Assembly (NCBI GenBank): GCA_041688515.1
Contig: JBDNHZ010000186.1
Span: forward strand, 1 to 10,005
From: UBA6176 sp041688515
Lineage (GTDB): Bacteria > Verrucomicrobiota > Verrucomicrobiia > Limisphaerales > UBA9464
Direction of reading: 5' to 3'
Length of the DNA: 10,005 nucleotides
Shown here: in pieces, positions 6,796 to 10,005 of the stretch
Numbering within the stretch: position 1 is the first letter of the stretch
Layout: each line of letters opens with the position of its first letter
Translations under genes and position numbers: made by a program
The notes under the pieces: model-generated
The model's input: only the letters and a program-made list of their open reading frames with translations
The model's database searches: none
What the model was told of the DNA's origin: nothing

Positions 6796-8107
6796 CCTGG
6801 ACCGGAGGGGTTGGAGGCTCGCCGGCGCTCGGATCCCGGATTCCCCGCTCCAGCGCGCCCCTCGCCGCCCGGGTGCCGGTGGCAAAACAACCCTGGATCA
6901 GATACCCGCCGGTCGGGGCCTCCCAGTCGATCATTTCCCCGGCAACGAAGACCCCCGGAAGCCGCCGCACCATCAGGTGGTCGTCCAACTCGGACCAACA
7001 CACACCGCCGGCGGACGAGATCGCCTCACCGATGGGACGAGGCCGGGTCAACCGCAGCCGGCAGCCCTTGACCGCGGACGCCAACGCCTCCGCCGAGGCG
7101 AAAGGCTCCATTGCGGGCAAATGCCCAAGAATGGCCGAAGCCGCTTCCCCCAACTTCCAACGCGAACGGCCCTCCGCCAGGAAGTTCTTCCGGCACAACC
7201 CCAGCTTTCGTACCAGTTGATCGACGGTGTGGGCGGGCTTGAAATCGATGACGATCTCCGGTTCCGGCATGGCTCTCAGCACTGCGCCCAAGGCGTACAA
7301 CGCGCCTCCCTCCAGCCCATAGCGGGTCACCTGAAGCTCGCCCCGAACCATCGTTTCCCCCGCCCAGACGACGAGGTTCTTCAAGGGCAACCCTTCGGCC
7401 GATGCGAGCACGGCTGCCGGCCAGGGATACTCCCAACCACAATTCGCCGATCGCAGCGGAGCCACCGCAACCCCCGCCCGTTCCAGCGTGGGAATCCAGG
7501 TGCCATCGGATCCGGTGTCCCGCCACGACCCACCGCCCAGGGCCAGGATGACCGAATCCACTTCGACGGATCGCGCCTGACCCTCGACGTCGAAGTCCAG
7601 CCGCCACCGCTCCCCCGACCGCTCCAGGCCGGTCCATCGATGCCGCAGGGTAAACCGGACGCCGGATGCCCGCAGCCGTTCCACCCAGCGTCGAAGCAAC
7701 GGCGCGGCCTTCATCTCGCGCGGATAGACGCGTCCGGTGGTGGCGGCGAAAGTTTCGATTCCCAGGTCCGCCGCCCAACTACGAAGGGCGTCCGCATCGA
7801 AATCGTCGAGGAGAGCCCCCCAGATTGCGGGTGGCTGATCCGGACCCGAAAAGCGGGTGACAAAGGAGTCCCGGGGTTCGTCGTGGGTCAGATTCAATCC
7901 GCCGCGACCGGCGACGAGGAACTTGCGTCCGACCGATGGCTTGGCGTCGAACAGGGTGACGTCGGCCCCTCCGGCGGCCGCGACTTCCGCCGCCCGAAGT
8001 CCGGCCGGACCTCCCCCGATGATCGCGATGGTGCTCGTAATGCCCCGACTCAAGCAGGGGCAGCCGCGGGGATCAACGCCGGCGGTGGCGTCTCCGACCG
8101 GCCGCAC
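6779..8107 (-). CDS. FAD-dependent flavoprotein, HI0933-like, TIGR03862/PP_4765 type
   Basis: Predicted cytoplasmic flavoprotein of up to 442 residues. The dinucleotide-binding motif IIGGGPAGLRAAE lies at 29-41 and an acidic residue closes the second strand (TLFDAK, 51-56). The family segment GRKFLVAGRGGLNLTH (60-75) corresponds to GRKxLxSGGGRCNxTN of HI0933/YhiN proteins but in the GRGGLNLTH form typical of the PP_4765 branch. The C-terminal FAD motif VFVAGEMIDWEAPTGGYLIQG is intact. The biochemical reaction of this branch is unknown. The start is unclear: GTG 8107 gives 442 residues, while TTG 8053 gives 424 and begins nearer the Rossmann strand; neither has a Shine-Dalgarno. The final residues are encoded by degenerate copies of the 15-bp repeat, and the stop lies inside it. 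It is convergent with the DTW unit and stands alone, 370 bp from the ComM-like gene. Confidence 0.88.
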   Translation of the reverse strand: MRPVGDATAGVDPRGCPCLSRGITSTIAIIGGGPAGLRAAEVAAAGGADVTLFDAKPSVGRKFLVAGRGGLNLTHDEPRDSFVTRFSGPDQPPAIWGALLDDFDADALRSWAADLGIETFAATTGRVYPREMKAAPLLRRWVERLRASGVRFTLRHRWTGLERSGERWRLDFDVEGQARSVEVDSVILALGGGSWRDTGSDGTWIPTLERAGVAVAPLRSANCGWEYPWPAAVLASAEGLPLKNLVVWAGETMVRGELQVTRYGLEGGALYALGAVLRAMPEPEIVIDFKPAHTVDQLVRKLGLCRKNFLAEGRSRWKLGEAASAILGHLPAMEPFASAEALASAVKGCRLRLTRPRPIGEAISSAGGVCWSELDDHLMVRRLPGVFVAGEMIDWEAPTGGYLIQGCFATGTRAARGALERGIRDPSAGEPPTPPVQEVLPV

Positions 8108-8180
8108 CCGGAGCGGGCGAGGTCACGCCCGGGCGGCGCGCCCCATTTCAGGGGATCTTCAGTCCGACGGACCGGTTCGT

Positions 8181-8198
8181 TTCGCGCGAAGCCGCGAA
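8181..8198. repeat. Small hairpin TTCGCG/CGCGAA
   Basis: TTCGCG (8181-8186) pairs with CGCGAA (8193-8198) across a 6-nt loop. In addition TTCGCGCGAA (8181-8190) is itself a perfect 10-bp palindrome. It lies about 75-90 bp upstream of the flavoprotein start. Role unknown; it may be part of a repeat unit. Confidence 0.4.
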
Positions 8199-8254
8199 GA
8201 GGGACGCTCAATTCGGACAGCGAAGTGGCACTGGGGTATGGACGGGACTTCCGC

Positions 8255-8274
8255 CGTCTCGATGCCACGAGACG
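8255..8274. repeat. Perfect 7-bp hairpin in the intergenic region
   Basis: CGTCTCG (8255-8261) and CGAGACG (8268-8274) form a perfect stem around the 6-nt loop ATGCCA. It has the same loop length as the hairpin at 8181-8198, suggesting that both may belong to a palindromic repeat family. There is no adjacent T-run, so it is not called as a terminator. Confidence 0.45.
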
Positions 8275-8319
8275 ACACTGAGGCGCTGACACGCCGCGCC
8301 GGAAGGGGCGGAAAAGACG

Positions 8320-8351
8320 TTCTCGCGCAGAGACGCGGAGACGCAGAGAAC
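8320..8351. repeat. REP-like dispersed repeat element ('cgcagagacgc' type)
   Basis: The element opens with TTCTCGCG and closes with CGCAGAGAA, an imperfect terminal inverted repeat. Inside are three 8-nt direct units: CAGAGACG at 8328, CGGAGACG at 8336 and CAGAGAAC at 8344. Very similar sequences ('ctctgcgtctctgcgcgag' on the other strand) are, from memory, scattered between genes in many Verrucomicrobiota, Planctomycetota and other genomes, and often produce spurious ORFs. Copy number here cannot be checked from one window. Confidence 0.55.
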
Positions 8352-8412
8352 CGGTCCGGCCGATGCGACGGAGCGGGAGGTGCAGCCCGGTGAGTCGGCA
8401 GTACAATGCACG

Positions 8413-8434
8413 CGCCCGGACGATGAGCCGGGCG
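8413..8434 (-). terminator. Candidate transcript-end hairpin after the ComM-like gene
   Basis: CGCCCGG (8413-8419) and CCGGGCG (8428-8434) form a perfect 7-bp GC stem with an 8-nt loop, beginning 43 nt past the ComM-like stop codon on the minus strand. No U-tract follows, so the terminator role is tentative; it resembles the hairpin after the ligase gene. Confidence 0.35.
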
Positions 8435-8477
8435 TCAACCAGAGGAAGCGGCTTCATGTTCGACGAAGGGTTCCGCC

Positions 8478-10001
8478 TCACCCCCACAACTGCCGGTCCA
8501 GGCTACGAAATCCGATCGCCTCCGAGATGTCCTGTGCGCCGACGTCCGCCCGGCCGTCCAGATCCGCCAGCGTCCGGGAAACCTTGAGGATGCGGTCATA
8601 CGCCCGAGCCGAAAGGTTCATGTCATTCATCGCGGCCTTGAGCAGTTGATGGGTGGATTCATCAAGCCGGACGAACTCCCGCAGTTCGCGAGGGCCCATG
8701 CGGGCGTTGCAACTGACCGGACGTCCCTGGAATCGCGCCCGCTGCCGATTGCGCGCCTCGACGACCCGTTGACGGACGATCGCGCTCGCCTCACCGGGCC
8801 GGGCGCGGGACATGTCGGCGAATTTCACGGCCGGGACTTCCACGTGGAGATCGACCCGGTCCAGCAGTGGGCCGGAGATGCGTCCGAGATAGGCGGCAAT
8901 CTCGCGCGGGGACGACCGGCTTTCGTGCGGCATCTTGCCGTCGGGGGATGGGTTCATGGCGGCGATCAGCGTGAACTGAGCGGGGAAGGTGATGGTCCCG
9001 GCCGCCCGCGAAATGGTTACCCTCCCCTCTTCCAACGGCTGTCGCAGGGTCTCCAGCACCGAGCGCTTGAACTCGGGAAGTTCGTCGAGGAAGAGGACGC
9101 CGTGGTGCGCCAGCGAGATCTCCCCGGGGGTCGGATGGGCGTTGCCTCCCAGGAGTCCGGCGTCGGACGCCGTGTGATGCGGGGAACGGAACGGGCGCCG
9201 GGTGATCAACGCCTGACCCGCGGCCATGAGACCGCAGATGGAATGGATCTTGGTGGTCTCGAGCGCCTCCGGGAGCGTCAGGGGCGGCAAGATGGTGGGA
9301 AGCCGTTTGGCGAGCATGCTCTTGCCCGAGCCGGGCGGTCCAATCAGCAGGAGATTGTGCCCTCCGGCCGCCGCCACTTCGAGGGCGCGCTTGGCCGATT
9401 CCTGTCCCCGCACATCGGCCAGGTCGAGGTCATCGGGTGAAGTGGATTCGAACAGGGCTTCCAGATCCACCCGCACCGGGTCGATCGGGTGGTTGCCTTC
9501 CAGCCAGAGCCCCGCCTCGCGCAGGTTGCGGACGGGAATGACATCCAGTCCGCGAACGACGGCGGCCTCGGCGGCGTTGGCTTCGGGGACGAGCAGGGCG
9601 CGACAACCCGAGGCCAGCGCCCGCACTGCAATGGGCAGGACGCCCTTCACCGGGCGGACCGCGCCGGTGAGCGCCAGTTCCCCCACCACCATCACGCCGT
9701 CCATGGAGCGGGCCTCGATCTGTTCGCTGGCGGCGAGGATCCCGAGGGCAATGGGCAGATCGAAGCTGGGTCCTTCCTTGCGGATGTCGGCGGGGGCGAG
9801 GTTCACCATCACGCGTCCCATGGGGAAGTGAAAGGCGGAGTTGAGGAGGGCGGTGAGGACGCGATGGGAGGATTCCTTTACGGCAGCATCGGGGAGACCC
9901 ACCACGGTGATCTTGGTCTCGCCATAGCCAACATCGACTTCGACCTCGATGGGAACGGCATCAATGCCAACAACGGCGGCGGATTGGGTTTGGGCCAGCA
10001 C
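8478..10001 (-). CDS. comM: ComM/YifB family AAA+ protein (Mg-chelatase-like)
   Basis: Cytoplasmic AAA+ ATPase of 507 residues, full family length. ComM (YifB) is a hexameric helicase that drives branch migration during integration of incoming DNA in natural transformation; the gene is also widespread in bacteria not known to be competent. The N-terminal Lon/S5-like ChlI domain covers 1 to about 165 (VGLPDAAVKES; NLAPADIRKEG). Walker A GPPGSGKS is at 221-228, SPHHTASDAGLLGG at 273-286, Walker B VLFLDE at 302-307, the sensor loop AAMNPSPDG at 347-355, GPLLDRVDLHVE with its arginine at 377-388, and a C-terminal Mg-chelatase lid domain ending at 507. The cysteine cluster (NPCPCG) seen in proteobacterial ComM is replaced by NPSPDG. 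GTG 10001 matches the usual M-L-A start; only 4 bp lie upstream, so its promoter is not visible. Confidence 0.93.
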   Translation of the reverse strand: MLAQTQSAAVVGIDAVPIEVEVDVGYGETKITVVGLPDAAVKESSHRVLTALLNSAFHFPMGRVMVNLAPADIRKEGPSFDLPIALGILAASEQIEARSMDGVMVVGELALTGAVRPVKGVLPIAVRALASGCRALLVPEANAAEAAVVRGLDVIPVRNLREAGLWLEGNHPIDPVRVDLEALFESTSPDDLDLADVRGQESAKRALEVAAAGGHNLLLIGPPGSGKSMLAKRLPTILPPLTLPEALETTKIHSICGLMAAGQALITRRPFRSPHHTASDAGLLGGNAHPTPGEISLAHHGVLFLDELPEFKRSVLETLRQPLEEGRVTISRAAGTITFPAQFTLIAAMNPSPDGKMPHESRSSPREIAAYLGRISGPLLDRVDLHVEVPAVKFADMSRARPGEASAIVRQRVVEARNRQRARFQGRPVSCNARMGPRELREFVRLDESTHQLLKAAMNDMNLSARAYDRILKVSRTLADLDGRADVGAQDISEAIGFRSLDRQLWG

Positions 10002-10005
10002 GACG

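Larger units (their letters stand above)
8108..8477. other. 370-bp intergenic region rich in hairpins and repeat-like sequence
   Basis: No convincing gene: minus-strand frames across it give arginine-rich peptides without domain character, including a SLRLRVSARE stretch of the sort that arises by translating a dispersed DNA repeat. It holds three hairpins (8181-8198, 8255-8274, 8413-8434) and a REP-like element (8320-8351), listed separately. It must also contain the promoter of the flavoprotein gene and the 3' end of the ComM-like transcript, but no clear -35/-10 pair was recognised. Confidence 0.6.

Noticed and set aside
6479..8281. 600-codon plus-strand frame across the flavoprotein gene
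   Set aside because: It runs antisense to clear FAD-binding motifs and through the hairpin-rich gap; its arginine/proline-rich low-complexity translation is a shadow.
8050..8487. Minus-strand 145-residue frame in the gap before the flavoprotein gene
   Set aside because: Its sequence (including SLRLRVSARE) is what a translated REP-like repeat gives, it overlaps both flanking genes, and it has no domain character.

Overview
The window is G+C-rich bacterial chromosome. It most likely comes from Verrucomicrobiota, or failing that the wider Planctomycetota-Verrucomicrobiota group. This placement rests on family resemblance and no marker gene settles it. The clues are exported PQQ-like propeller proteins with W-P-Q-W or N-W-R-G-P N-termini, a ComM/YifB ATPase whose sensor loop lacks the proteobacterial cysteine cluster, and an intergenic repeat of the 'cgcagagacgc' kind. 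No phage, transposase, CRISPR, tRNA or rRNA gene is visible.

Positions 1-5380 hold a three-gene minus-strand operon, read right to left. It starts with a 790-residue exported PQQ-like beta-propeller protein carrying an Ig-like and a concanavalin-like C-terminal region (3008-5380). A second exported propeller protein of 551 residues follows (1317-2972). Last comes a short adenylate-forming (ANL-type) enzyme of 360 residues that lacks the usual mobile C-terminal domain (187-1269). The gaps are 35 and 47 bp, so one transcript is likely. A GC hairpin and an overlapping 8-bp inverted repeat lie just past the last stop codon.

Positions 5379-6767 read rightward. A DTW-domain protein (tRNA uridine aminocarboxypropyltransferase family) starts divergently from the propeller operon and ends at a TAG at 6249-6251. 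The same frame stays open past that TAG for another 171 codons. It encodes what looks like the normal C-terminal extension of some DTW proteins, with a faint resemblance to a DnaQ/DEDDh exonuclease fold without its acidic residues. The simplest reading is one two-domain gene split by a single stop codon.

Positions 6779-8107 (minus strand) encode a HI0933-like flavoprotein of the TIGR03862/PP_4765 type, convergent with the DTW unit. A 15-bp tandem repeat lies at the junction, and its CTAG tetranucleotides supply the stop codons of both converging frames. Positions 8108-8477 hold no convincing gene, only several hairpins and a REP-like element. Positions 8478-10001 (minus strand) encode a ComM/YifB AAA+ protein starting at the right edge of the window.

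No complete new system is evident. The points most worth following are the TAG-split DTW fusion, the truncated ligase in a secreted-propeller operon, the dual-stop tandem repeat and the dispersed-repeat candidate at 8320-8351.
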